From an uncultured Marinoscillum sp. (GTDB lineage: Bacteria > Bacteroidota > Bacteroidia > Cytophagales > Cyclobacteriaceae): a DNA stretch of 50,415 bases. Under the pieces are notes generated by a model. That model worked only from the letters and a program-made list of their open reading frames with translations. It did no database searches and was not told the DNA's origin. Of this stretch, positions 1-8,595 are shown piece by piece. A program made the position numbers and the translations under genes. Location of the stretch: NCBI GenBank assembly GCA_902605755.1, contig CACLDR010000008.1, forward strand, positions 1-50,415. Direction: 5' to 3'. The number at the start of each line of letters is the position of its first letter. The stretch's first letter is position 1.

Positions 1-1
1 A

Positions 2-2191
2 ACCAACGCCCAGTCATTATCGGAATTATCCTTGGACCGCATTTATGGAACAGGTGAATTTCGATCTCAAGTTATGGGTCCATTGAGATGGTTTGATGAG
101 GGGGAGACTTACATCAAATTTTCATACAATAATGAAGTTGGCGGTTTTGATTTCATGAAAGTTACTACCGAGACGCAAGTGCATCAGGTCATAGTGAGTG
201 CATCTGATTTAATTCCTATGAGCACAAGTCAGCCATTAAGTATTCACGATTATCAATGGTCGAATGATCAAAAAAAACTATTAATATTTACCAATAGTAA
301 AAAAGTATGGAGACTAAATACTAGGGGCGATTACTGGGTGTACTACATGGAGACTAAAGTATTGAAAAAATTAGGGGGTCCGGAGGCAGCTCCGGCTACT
401 TTAATGTTTGCTAAATTTTCACCTCAAGGTAACCGTGTCGCATATGTGCGAGAGAACAATATTTATGTAGAAAACCTTGAGGATGATAAAATAATACAGC
501 TGACTCAGGATGGTACAGATCGTATTATAAATGGCACTTTTGATTGGGCTTATGAAGAAGAATTTCATTGCAGGGATGGTTTTAAATGGAGTCCAGATGG
601 CCGTAACATCGCTTACTGGCGTATTGATGCGACGACAATTCGAGATTTTTACATGATCAATAATACGGATTCTATTTATTCGCAAATTATCCCAGTGGAA
701 TATCCTAAAGCAGGAGAAAAGCCATCAGAAGCTAAAATAGGAGTAATAGATGCTTCAGGTGGACCTACTGTCTGGATGTGTATCGAAGGAGATCCCGCGA
801 ATAATTATCTACCAAGAATGATTTGGCATCCTAATGGAGAGAAACTGTTGATGCAACAATTGAATCGTGCACAAAATCACAATAAAATATTGGAAGGAAC
901 TATAGCCGACGGAAATATTAAAAATATATTTGCAGATAAAGATGAGGCTTGGTTGGAAGTGGTGGATGATTTTAATTATTTTGATAAAGGGAAAGCTTTC
1001 AGCTGGGTATCGGAAAAGAGCGGATGGAAATCACTTTATTTGATTCAGGATGGAAGAGAAAAAGCCATCAGTCCCCTAGATTCAGACCTGTTATCTATTT
1101 CATTGTTGGATGAAAAAAGTGATTATTTATATTACATCGCTTCTCCTCATAACCCCACACAACGTTATTTGTGGAGAGCACCCCTTAACTCAAAAAAAGG
1201 ATCACCCGAGCGCGTCACGCCAGAAGATCGACCAGGCTGGCATACCTATCAAATTTGTCCTAATGGGAAATATGCGCTCCATACCTATTCTAGAGCTAAT
1301 GTTCCACCGGTAATAGATCTTGTTTCGCTACCTGACCATCGCGTCATTACTTCTTTTATGGACTCCAAATCTTTGAAAGAAAAAATAGCTCAACTTGAGA
1401 TTAATCCAAAAGAATTTTTGCAAATAAGCCTACCCAGTGGAATATCGCTTGAGGCGTCTATGATTAAACCACCCAATTTTGATCCTTCAAAAAAATATCC
1501 GGTACTTTTCTATGTGTATGGTGAACCTTGGGGTCAAACCGTAGTAGATCAATGGGAAGGTGAAAGATATCTTTGGCATCAAATGTTAGCACAGCAGGGT
1601 TACATTGTCATGAGTATTGACAACAGAGGAACGCCGAGTCCCAAAGGTCGCAAATGGAGAAAATGTGTCTACGGACAAATAGGCGTGCTGTCATCAGAGG
1701 ATCAAGCTGCTGGTTTAAATGCATTAAAAGAAAGGTTTTCATTTATAGATGGAGATAGAATAGGTATTTGGGGATGGAGTGGTGGCGGTTCAATGACTTT
1801 AAATATGATGTTTAGATATCCAAAATTATATCATACTGGAATGTCGATAGCTCCTGTGCCAGATCAGAGACTTTATGACAATATTTATCAAGAGCGTTAC
1901 TCAGGGATTCCTCAATTGATGCCAGAAAGTTATATAAAGGGATCACCAATTACTTATGCTCAGCAATTAGAGGGGAATTTACTAGTTGTACATGGTACAG
2001 CAGATGATAACGTACATTACCAAGGCACTGAAGTACTCATTAACGAGCTGATCAAGGGGAACAAAATATTTACCATGTTAGCCTACCCCGGTAGGTCACA
2101 CTCGATCAATGAGGGTGAGGGAACAACCTTACACTTACAAACAATGCTTACTCATTATTTGAATCAAAACTTACCCCCTGGTGGAAAATAA
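2..2191 (+). CDS. Dipeptidyl peptidase IV-like S9 family peptidase, 5' end missing
   Basis: This is a prolyl-oligopeptidase-type serine exopeptidase that removes X-Pro dipeptides from peptides and in Bacteroidota is usually periplasmic or surface-exposed. The frame is open from the window edge, so the start and signal peptide lie upstream; the first possible internal start (TTG at 32) falls inside the conserved repeat DRIYGTGEF and is not the real one. The N-terminal two thirds is the DPP IV beta-propeller. The C-terminal alpha/beta-hydrolase carries the nucleophile motif GWSGGG (Ser codon 1778-1780), the acid in HGTADDNVH (about 2003-2008) and the His in GRSH (2099-2101), so the triad is complete. 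A decayed aminopeptidase P and an M1 peptidase follow on the same strand, suggesting a peptide-degradation group. Confidence 0.93.
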   Translation, partial: TNAQSLSELSLDRIYGTGEFRSQVMGPLRWFDEGETYIKFSYNNEVGGFDFMKVTTETQVHQVIVSASDLIPMSTSQPLSIHDYQWSNDQKKLLIFTNSKKVWRLNTRGDYWVYYMETKVLKKLGGPEAAPATLMFAKFSPQGNRVAYVRENNIYVENLEDDKIIQLTQDGTDRIINGTFDWAYEEEFHCRDGFKWSPDGRNIAYWRIDATTIRDFYMINNTDSIYSQIIPVEYPKAGEKPSEAKIGVIDASGGPTVWMCIEGDPANNYLPRMIWHPNGEKLLMQQLNRAQNHNKILEGTIADGNIKNIFADKDEAWLEVVDDFNYFDKGKAFSWVSEKSGWKSLYLIQDGREKAISPLDSDLLSISLLDEKSDYLYYIASPHNPTQRYLWRAPLNSKKGSPERVTPEDRPGWHTYQICPNGKYALHTYSRANVPPVIDLVSLPDHRVITSFMDSKSLKEKIAQLEINPKEFLQISLPSGISLEASMIKPPNFDPSKKYPVLFYVYGEPWGQTVVDQWEGERYLWHQMLAQQGYIVMSIDNRGTPSPKGRKWRKCVYGQIGVLSSEDQAAGLNALKERFSFIDGDRIGIWGWSGGGSMTLNMMFRYPKLYHTGMSIAPVPDQRLYDNIYQERYSGIPQLMPESYIKGSPITYAQQLEGNLLVVHGTADDNVHYQGTEVLINELIKGNKIFTMLAYPGRSHSINEGEGTTLHLQTMLTHYLNQNLPPGGK

Positions 2192-2215
2192 AAATCAACT
2201 GTCTAGTAAAAAACT

Positions 2216-2771
2216 TATTTAAAGTGTCGATCTCATTACGTGCCATTGCCGCGTTGAAACTGGGTATAAAATTTTCGATCTTCATTTGTTGGCCTCCAAA
2301 CATTTAGTAAAAGGGCTTGTCGAGGTTGGGATTATGAAAGGTTACCTGCACGATGTAGTTGACTTGTGTGCACATGTAATTTTTTTGAATTTAAGTTGGA
2401 TCATATAATGGGGTAAAATGTAGATGATATAGAAAATTTTGGCGAGGCATACGTGGGTTATGATGATCAACCAGAAAAAAGCAATGCTGTGGCTTAAAAT
2501 CTCTGCCTTTAGGAAAAGAATTAGCTTCAGGTTATGTAGTGATTGTTAAACTCTGTATTTATTTTATTCATTAATTATTAAAGAAACATAAGGCTTTAGG
2601 GAATTACGATGATTTCATTAATTCTTCACTACTGGAAAAACATGTTAATTTTGGAGGTATAAGAGTTGAAAATTATTTTGTCATTCCCCCGATGGGGCCC
2701 AATTATTAGGAATGCCTTTGATATATGCTTCAGATAATATTGAATCAATTAGAAAATGTGAATTGTCATGA
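2216..2771 (+). pseudogene. Decayed Xaa-Pro aminopeptidase (M24, PepP-like), C-terminal half only
   Basis: The stretch between the DPP IV and M1 genes has no intact ORF, but pieces of the M24 catalytic domain can be read in order through stops and frameshifts. They include DLHLLASKHLVKGLVEVG, then HIMG, a stop, NVDDIENFGEAYVGYDD, then KSLPLGKELASGYVV, and finally VNFGGIRVENYFV and LGMPLIYASDNIESIRK. In intact PepP these correspond to the GHxxGLDVHD, YVGYD, LRLGKELEPGFVLTVEPG and GGIRIEDD blocks. At least two frameshifts and several in-frame stops are visible, and a metal-ligand region (EPG) reads VKLC instead. The N-terminal half is absent. The last frame ends in TGA at 2769-2771 and overlaps the ATG of the M1 gene, a trace of a former translationally coupled operon. 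Confidence 0.85.
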
Positions 2772-4399
2772 GATGGCTTTTTTTCTTCTTTTTGATTGGT
2801 TTTTCGCTCCATTTGATTGGGCAAAATTATGATCGACAAGACTCATTAAGGGGATCGATCACGCCAGAGCGCGCATGGTGGGATGTTAGCTATTATCATT
2901 TAGCTATTGAAGTTAAACCTGACACTAGAGAGATCATAGGTAGTAATCAAGTGTATTATAAAGTACTTGAACCAGGTGATATATTGCAGATAGATTTGCA
3001 ATATCCTTTGAAGATCACTAAAGCTTTACAGGATAGAGATTCTTTGAGTATTCGTTCTGAGGGGAATGCACATTTCATCACTTTGACCAAACCCCAGCTG
3101 GTGGATAAAATGGAATCTATTAAAATATTTTATGAAGGTAAGCCAAAGATAGCCAAACGTCCACCATGGGATGGAGGTTTAACTTGGCAGAAAGATGCCA
3201 ACGGTATGGATTTTATTGCGACTTCTTGTCAGGGTATAGGAGCCAGTGTTTGGTGGCCTAATAAAGATCATATGTATGATGAGGTGGATTCAATGCTGAT
3301 GAGTATAGAGGTACCCCAAGTATTGGTTGACGTATCAAATGGACGTTTAAGAGGGATTGAGCATAATCATCAAAAAGGGACCAAGATCTATAATTGGTTT
3401 GTGTCCAATCCCATCAATAATTACGGAGTAAACATCAACATAGGAGATTATGTAAGTTGGTCAGCCCCATACGCAGGTCTTAATGGATCCCTAGATGTGA
3501 CTTATTGGGTACTAAGAGATAATGAGGCCAAGGCTAAAAAACATTTTGTTGAAGTTCCTAAAATGCTTGAGGCTTTTGAGTTTTGGATGGGTCCTTACCC
3601 ATTTTATGAGGATGGATTCCAACTCGTGGAGGCTCCGTACTTGGGAATGGAGCATCAAAGTTCAATCACCTATGGCAACCAATTTCAAAATGGTTATTTG
3701 GGTAAAGATATAAGTGGAACGGGCTGGGGATTAAAATTTGATTTTATCATTGTACATGAGTCGGGTCATGAATGGTTTGCAAATAATGTTACTTTTAAGG
3801 ATATAGCAGATATTTGGATTCATGAAGGGTTTACTGCTTATTCAGAAAGTCTTTTCGTTGAATATTTCTATGGAAAGCAGGCAGGCCAGGAATATTGTAG
3901 GGGTACTCGAAAAGGCATTCGAAATAAGTTTCCAATAATAGGTGATTATGGTGTAAATAGCAGTCACAAAGATAACGATGTATATTCTAAGGGGGCAAAT
4001 ATTTTAAATATGGTAAGGCAGATCTTAAATAATGATGACCAGTGGAGGCAAATCCTGAAGGGAATTGGAACAGTATTTTATCATCAAACCGTTACTAGCG
4101 AGCAAATAGAAACTTTTATAGCAAAGGAAACGGGATTGGAACTTCGGTCATTTTTTAACCAATACTTGAGAACTTCTCAAATTCCTATTTTTAAATATTA
4201 TAAGGAGAAAGATAAGCTAGTGTATCGATGGGATGAAACCTTAGAAGAATTTAATATGCCCATTGATTTAAAAATTAATGATAAATTGATCAGATTGATC
4301 CCAACTAACTCATGGCAATCCTATGTAATGGAACATGATATAGATGTAGTCATAGAAATTGATCCGAACTATTATATAGAAGTAAATCAAGTCAGATAG
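2768..4399 (+). CDS. M1 family zinc metallopeptidase, exported
   Basis: This is a gluzincin aminopeptidase of the M1 family that hydrolyses N-terminal residues from peptides. A hydrophobic signal peptide (residues about 1-18, ending near IGQN) points to export. The M1 N-terminal beta-domain is followed by the catalytic domain with HESGHEW, where H330, E331 and H334 form the HExxH zinc site, and the third ligand E353 in IHEGF, with exactly 18 residues between H334 and E353 as the family requires. The substrate-binding GxMEN motif appears as GMEHQS. At 543 residues it lacks the large C-terminal ERAP-like domain and is a compact M1 form. Its ATG overlaps the stop of the decayed pepP upstream. 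Confidence 0.92.
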   Translation: MRWLFFFFLIGFSLHLIGQNYDRQDSLRGSITPERAWWDVSYYHLAIEVKPDTREIIGSNQVYYKVLEPGDILQIDLQYPLKITKALQDRDSLSIRSEGNAHFITLTKPQLVDKMESIKIFYEGKPKIAKRPPWDGGLTWQKDANGMDFIATSCQGIGASVWWPNKDHMYDEVDSMLMSIEVPQVLVDVSNGRLRGIEHNHQKGTKIYNWFVSNPINNYGVNINIGDYVSWSAPYAGLNGSLDVTYWVLRDNEAKAKKHFVEVPKMLEAFEFWMGPYPFYEDGFQLVEAPYLGMEHQSSITYGNQFQNGYLGKDISGTGWGLKFDFIIVHESGHEWFANNVTFKDIADIWIHEGFTAYSESLFVEYFYGKQAGQEYCRGTRKGIRNKFPIIGDYGVNSSHKDNDVYSKGANILNMVRQILNNDDQWRQILKGIGTVFYHQTVTSEQIETFIAKETGLELRSFFNQYLRTSQIPIFKYYKEKDKLVYRWDETLEEFNMPIDLKINDKLIRLIPTNSWQSYVMEHDIDVVIEIDPNYYIEVNQVR

Positions 4400-4505
4400 T
4401 CATTTTAATTGTAAGAGTATTATAACGGCTCCACTATCATTACTAAAGATATCGTTACGGATTGGTATTATTCGTAGAAAATTGAGGATTTATTTTAAAC
4501 CGTTT

Positions 4506-4529
4506 TTAAAAAGAAGAATGCTCTTTTTT
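4506..4529 (+). terminator. Possible weak AT-rich terminator after the M1 gene
   Basis: About 105 bp after the M1 stop codon, the sequence AAAAAGA-agaatgc-TCTTTTTTT can fold into a short AT-only stem followed by T residues. It is weak and could be chance in AT-rich DNA. The rest of the gap to 4671 shows no other clear signal. Confidence 0.25.
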
Positions 4530-4671
4530 TGATAAAAAATGTAAGCATTTAACAATTCTAAAATGGGGCGATATTTTAATGATAAAACCTACTTTTTATT
4601 TAAATAACTATATACTGTCGCTTGGTTGATTGATATTTGGGTATGATAATTTGAATTTTCCAAGGATTTAT

Positions 4672-5196
4672 ATGAAAGAGATAGAAACTTGTTTTGCTAA
4701 TTTTTATAAAAAAGATAAGGAGGTCTACCGTAATATAGCAGTTTTAGCTAAAATAGGAGGTCCAGAAGTTATCGAACGCCTGTTGACAATGCTTTATGAA
4801 GAAGATCTCGATATTCAATATTTGGCGGTCAAAACACTTTCCCAAATTGAAAATAATCAATCGGCATTACCGGGTTTATTTTCAGCCATTCATGACCCTA
4901 AACTTAGATCTAGTAATGGGAGTTTGGTTCAGGCTCTCGAGGGCTTTGATGTTAGTGATCATTTTATTGATATCTTTAAGTTGTATCTCAACGGAAGTCT
5001 TAAAGCAGCAGCTATGGCAAAACTTTTGCTTGATTATACTGAATTTAATATTAGCTCTAGAACCCTTAAGAAAGCTAAAAAACATATTCATGATTTTGTA
5101 AACAATAGTCTTAAAGATGAAAGTTATGAGACTAAAGTGCTTGAGATAACCGACATTATTAATGATTTAGAAGTTTTGGTTAATGGGTCAGAATAG
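4672..5196 (+). CDS. HEAT-like repeat protein, unrecognised
   Basis: A 174-residue cytoplasmic-looking helical protein. I chose the ATG at 4672 (MKEIETCFANF); the frame is open further upstream only through a TTG at 4630. The part around residues 15-105 resembles HEAT/armadillo alpha-helical repeats: paired helices such as KIGGPEVIERLLTMLYEED and DIQYLAVKTLSQIENN, with the typical helix-Asp-helix rhythm. No catalytic motif is visible. Such proteins are protein-interaction scaffolds, but no partner can be named. Only 9 bp separate it from the sarcosine-oxidase-like gene, so the two are likely co-transcribed. Confidence 0.7.
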   Translation: MKEIETCFANFYKKDKEVYRNIAVLAKIGGPEVIERLLTMLYEEDLDIQYLAVKTLSQIENNQSALPGLFSAIHDPKLRSSNGSLVQALEGFDVSDHFIDIFKLYLNGSLKAAAMAKLLLDYTEFNISSRTLKKAKKHIHDFVNNSLKDESYETKVLEITDIINDLEVLVNGSE

Positions 5197-5205
5197 TGCA
5201 TATCT

Positions 5206-6348
5206 ATGAAGCAATATGATGTCATTGTTGTAGGTGTTGGTTCCATGGGTTCAGCTACTCTTTATGATTTGGCCAAAAATGGTTTAAAGGTAATGGGGTT
5301 AGAACAGTTCGAACTGGCTAACGATTTATCAAGTCACACAGGTCAAAGTAGATTGATTCGGTTAGCTTATTTTGAAAACCCCAATTATGTTCCCTTACTA
5401 AAAAAGGCTTACAGTGGTTGGAGACAAATTGAGGAAGATGCAGGGGTTAATTTATTTTACCAGACGGGAATTGCCTATTATGGGAAATCCGAAGGTCCTT
5501 TGATTTCAGGGATCCAATCATCGGTTTCAAAATATGACTTGAAAATGGCATCGATACCATTAGATCAATATTCAGGGCTACAGATTCCTGCAGATTATCA
5601 AGGTCTATATGAAGAGGTGGCAGGGTTTATTACTCCTAAAAAAGCAATATGGACTTATGCTCAGCAAGCATTGATTCGGGGAGCGGTTCTTAGGCAAAAT
5701 GAAAGGGTGATTACATGGCAGCAAGAAACGGATTACATCATTGTACAAACGGATAAGGGGAGTTATCACACAGAAAAATTGATTATAAGTGCTGGACCCT
5801 ATATTCAATCATTGTTAACTAGATTTATCCCTAAGCTTACCGTGACGAGACAGTTGCTTGGATGGTTGAATCCCTCGAACTGGGAAGATTTTTTAATGAA
5901 TAGATTTCCATGTTGGGTAATTGAAGAGGAGGGAGTATCAGGAATTTATTATGGCTTTCCAATTTTACCAATTGAAAAATTCTCCGGACCCATAGGACTT
6001 AAAATTGCCTATCATGCACCTGGTGCTATTATTAATCCAGAGACGGTAAACGACTTTGATAGGATTCAGGAAGCCCAACAACTTTTATCGGTGAGCCGGC
6101 GTTATTTTAAGGATCAGAAAATGACGATGCTTAATATGAGCAGCTGTATGTATACTTATTCATCAGATAATCATTTTATAATTGACTACTTACCTCAAAC
6201 AGATGAAAAAGTTATTATTGCAACAGGTTTTAGTGGTCATGGATTTAAATTTGTCCCCGTCATAAGCGAGGTCCTCTCAAATATGGCCAGAGGTTTCAGT
6301 CCAGGGGTAGATATTACTTTTCTATCTATGGGTCGATTTGGAAATTAA
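5206..6348 (+). CDS. Sarcosine oxidase / N-methyl-amino-acid oxidase-like flavoenzyme
   Basis: An FAD-dependent oxidoreductase of the DAO family, closest in layout to monomeric sarcosine oxidase and N-methyltryptophan oxidase (SolA), which oxidatively demethylate N-methyl amino acids and release formaldehyde and hydrogen peroxide. Visible features are the N-terminal Rossmann motif VVGVGSMGSATLYDL (residues about 7-21), the family block GQSRLIRLAYFENPNYVPL, and Cys314 in SSCMYTYS, which matches the cysteine that carries covalent FAD in this family (Cys315 of the Bacillus enzyme). The C-terminal block GFSGHGFKFVP is also typical. At 380 residues it is full length. The exact substrate cannot be decided from sequence, and other secondary amines are possible. 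Confidence 0.87.
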   Translation: MKQYDVIVVGVGSMGSATLYDLAKNGLKVMGLEQFELANDLSSHTGQSRLIRLAYFENPNYVPLLKKAYSGWRQIEEDAGVNLFYQTGIAYYGKSEGPLISGIQSSVSKYDLKMASIPLDQYSGLQIPADYQGLYEEVAGFITPKKAIWTYAQQALIRGAVLRQNERVITWQQETDYIIVQTDKGSYHTEKLIISAGPYIQSLLTRFIPKLTVTRQLLGWLNPSNWEDFLMNRFPCWVIEEEGVSGIYYGFPILPIEKFSGPIGLKIAYHAPGAIINPETVNDFDRIQEAQQLLSVSRRYFKDQKMTMLNMSSCMYTYSSDNHFIIDYLPQTDEKVIIATGFSGHGFKFVPVISEVLSNMARGFSPGVDITFLSMGRFGN

Positions 6349-6378
6349 ACGCAGGTAATCAAGGATAAGTGATGCCTT

Positions 6379-7182
6379 TTAGTTATTATTTGATTCAGGG
6401 AGGGTAGACAGTTTATCAATGGCTTGTTCTAATTTAAGTATTCTACCTTCAAGGTAGTTAGGAGGATTTATTTTTTCGCTAAAAACACCGAGGACTTGCC
6501 ATATCTGTATGATATTTTCTGAGAGTAAATCTTCTATCGGGTAATTTGGATCATCTGATTTTAATTGAAGATGCCTCGGATTTACTGAATCTAGTCTTTT
6601 GGTTGATATGCCAGATTTGGTAACCAAACAGAGAACTTGCCCAATCATTCCCTTGAGGTCAGTTTGATGCACCAATTTTCCAATAAGTAGATCTCCATTA
6701 TGGAGACCTTGTTGTTGGAATACCATTTCACTGCCTACCATTTCAAAGCAGATGAGGTAAGAGGAAGCTTTAATTGGAATTCCTATTTTGGGTAGTTTAT
6801 CTATGAAGTCATTGCTATTATGATTAACAACATAGTTTAAAAATTGATCTTGACTGACCAAAGGCGCGGTAGTTATTATTGATGAATTTTGACCTACATT
6901 ATGGGCTTTATCTAGTTTTTTTTTGATAGTGTCAAGGCTAAATATTTCAGCTATGGATAATTCCCGCGTTAATAAAAGGTCTATTGAAAGTTTAAAATAT
7001 GTAGCAATTAGAATTAGCGTTTCAATTTTTGGTTCAGACCTACCTTCTTCATAGGCACCAATACTGGGGCGTGATAAATGGAATAAACCAGCGAATTCAG
7101 CTTGGCTTATTTTTTTTACTTGCCTAATTTTTTTAATATTTCTGCCTACGTATGACAAATTTTTGCTAAAATTCTGAGCCAT
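6379..7182 (-). CDS. XRE-type repressor with C-terminal S24/LexA-like domain
   Basis: A two-domain transcription regulator. Residues about 10-70 form a helix-turn-helix of the Cro/C1 (XRE) type (ISQAEFAGLFHLSRPSIGAYEEG). The C-terminal part from about residue 130 looks like the LexA/CI/S24 peptidase-like domain: MVGSEMVF resembles the GxSM nucleophile block, LHNGDLLIG the GD strand, and STKRL the position of the catalytic lysine. Whether it self-cleaves is not clear, because the block around the Ser is not canonical. It is transcribed divergently from the PspA/DUF2170 operon with 148 bp between them, so it is a natural candidate for controlling that operon; this is inference. Confidence 0.85.
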   Translation of the reverse strand: MAQNFSKNLSYVGRNIKKIRQVKKISQAEFAGLFHLSRPSIGAYEEGRSEPKIETLILIATYFKLSIDLLLTRELSIAEIFSLDTIKKKLDKAHNVGQNSSIITTAPLVSQDQFLNYVVNHNSNDFIDKLPKIGIPIKASSYLICFEMVGSEMVFQQQGLHNGDLLIGKLVHQTDLKGMIGQVLCLVTKSGISTKRLDSVNPRHLQLKSDDPNYPIEDLLSENIIQIWQVLGVFSEKINPPNYLEGRILKLEQAIDKLSTLPESNNN

Positions 7183-7330
7183 GATACATTTTTTTATAAA
7201 AATATGATTTAAATGTAATAAATTTTTACCATCTTCGTGTTATAAATATATTTTAGATATCAAAAAAAAGTTTTTTGGCTTGAGATATAGTTAGATTAAA
7301 TGGATATTTAATGAAAAATTTAATGAACAT
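7183..7330. promoter_or_regulatory. Divergent intergenic region, XRE regulator / PspA operon
   Basis: These 148 AT-rich bases separate the start codons of the XRE/S24 regulator and the DUF2170-like gene and must hold both promoters. No good TAnnTTTG element or obvious palindromic operator could be picked out by eye, so the assignment rests on position alone. Confidence 0.45.
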
Positions 7331-7726
7331 ATGAATGTATATTTTGATAAAGTAAGAGATTATTTATTTGAGCTTGATTTTTCAATTATTTCGCAAGACA
7401 ATGAAGAAGGTATTTTGGTTGTTGAAAAGGAAGATGAGGGCATGAAAAATGTAGTATTAATAGTCTCGGACCCCATCGTCATTGTAGAGCAATTTTTATT
7501 TGAACTCAATGACGAATCATTAGAGATCTACAAAAAGCTATTGATAAAAAATAGGGATATCATACATGGTGCTTTTGCCACAGATGAATCGGGTAAAAAG
7601 GTTTTTTTCCGTAACACTCACGAATGTGAAAACTTAGATTTAAATGAGATAGAGGCTACATTAAATGCGTTGGCCCTATTGCTTAGTGAATACACCAATG
7701 AAATAATTGAATTTAGTAAAAAATAA
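7331..7726 (+). CDS. DUF2170 (YjfI)-like protein, first gene of PspA cluster
   Basis: A 131-residue acidic protein resembling the DUF2170 family (E. coli YjfI) in length and arrangement: an N-terminal alpha/beta part, the block IVEQFLFELNDESLEIYKKLL, which parallels the MIIETFI...FLLRNQ block of YjfI, and a C-terminal helix NEIEATLNALALLLSEYTN. The fold is probably the YbjN / type III-secretion-chaperone-like alpha/beta fold. DUF2170 genes are known to sit next to PspA homologues, and here the gene lies 12 bp upstream of pspA. The likely role is as a partner or chaperone of PspA; no enzyme activity is expected. The assignment is from pattern memory, not a profile search. Confidence 0.7.
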   Translation: MNVYFDKVRDYLFELDFSIISQDNEEGILVVEKEDEGMKNVVLIVSDPIVIVEQFLFELNDESLEIYKKLLIKNRDIIHGAFATDESGKKVFFRNTHECENLDLNEIEATLNALALLLSEYTNEIIEFSKK

Positions 7727-7738
7727 AAATAACAGATT

Positions 7739-8443
7739 ATGAATGTTTTTAAAAGACTTTTTAAAGTAGGAGAAGCCGAGGCACATTCGGCTTTAGACAA
7801 GTTAGAAGATCCCATAAAGATGACTGAACAGGGTATCAGAGATTTGAAAAAAGATTTAGATGCGAGCCTTAAGGCCATGGCTGAGGTGAAAGCCATGGCT
7901 ATTAGATCTAAAAATGATTTTCAAACTAATAAGAATAAGGCTGGGGATTATGAGAACAAGGCTATTCAATTGCTCAAGAAAGCAGAAGCTGGAGCGTTAG
8001 ATGCTGCAGATGGGGATAGGTTGGCTGGAGAAGCTTTGGCAAAAAAGGAGGAATTTTCTCAAGCCATGCAAAGATCTAAGGAAGAAATGACCCGATTTGA
8101 GGGAAATGTAACACAACTCGATGGAAAGATCAAAAAGTTGAGATCTGATATCAGTACTTTTGAAAATGAATTGAGGACTTTGAAAGCCCGCGTAAAAGTG
8201 AGTGAAGCCACCTCAAAAGTAAATAAGCAAATGGCAAATATCGATACCAATAGTACAGTGGCGATGCTTGAACGAATGAAAGATAAAGTTTCTCAGCAAG
8301 AGGCTTTAGCAGATGCATATGGTGAAATTGCAGGCGAAAGTAAATCTCTCGATAATGAGATTGATGCAGCTTTGGGTGATACCGATGTAAAAGCAGCGGA
8401 TGATTTGGCCGCAATGAAGGCCAAATTGGGACTCAAAAAATAA
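7739..8443 (+). CDS. pspA: PspA/IM30 (Vipp1) family membrane-stress protein
   Basis: A 234-residue ESCRT-III-like protein of the PspA/IM30 family, which binds the inner face of the cytoplasmic membrane, polymerises and preserves membrane integrity under stress. The short N-terminal amphipathic segment MNVFKRLFKVGEAEAHS is followed by EDPIKMTEQGIRDL, the counterpart of the family's EDPxKMxxxxIxEM block. A long charged coiled coil runs from about residue 30 to 215, with the helical hairpin KAMAEVKAMAIRSKNDFQT...GEALAKKEEF. It lies between the DUF2170-like and small-membrane-protein genes. No PspF or PspBC homologue is nearby, so it belongs to the type of PspA found with DUF2170/DUF350 genes (E. 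coli yjfJ-like) rather than the classical phage-shock operon. Confidence 0.9.
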   Translation: MNVFKRLFKVGEAEAHSALDKLEDPIKMTEQGIRDLKKDLDASLKAMAEVKAMAIRSKNDFQTNKNKAGDYENKAIQLLKKAEAGALDAADGDRLAGEALAKKEEFSQAMQRSKEEMTRFEGNVTQLDGKIKKLRSDISTFENELRTLKARVKVSEATSKVNKQMANIDTNSTVAMLERMKDKVSQQEALADAYGEIAGESKSLDNEIDAALGDTDVKAADDLAAMKAKLGLKK

Positions 8444-8456
8444 TTAATATTTTCAA

Positions 8457-8594
8457 ATGGATATTTTTAAGGCGGTTTTAGTAGTTATCGCCGCTTTTTT
8501 TGTGTTTGGATTTGTTTTTTCTATTCTTTTTAAGGTGGGATTAATATTATTATTATTACTTTTAGTGATGTACGTTTTTAAAAAGTTATTTTAG
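8457..8594 (+). CDS. Small membrane protein (45 aa) in PspA cluster
   Basis: A short ORF starting at ATG 8457, 13 bp after pspA and ending one base before the DUF4178 gene. It encodes MDIFKAVLVVIAAFFVFGFV, continues as a nearly unbroken hydrophobic stretch, and ends with the basic tail VFKKLF. One long or two short membrane helices are likely. It fills the gap between two co-directional genes exactly and has a normal start and stop. PspA systems often contain small membrane proteins (for example PspB), but no sequence relationship to them can be claimed. Confidence 0.65.
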   Translation: MDIFKAVLVVIAAFFVFGFVFSILFKVGLILLLLLLVMYVFKKLF

Positions 8595-8595
8595 A

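Noticed and set aside
4471-4482. cgtagaaaattg shared with the minus strand of the 29.27-kb repeat array
   Set aside because: Only a single 12-base match without the 11-bp periodicity.
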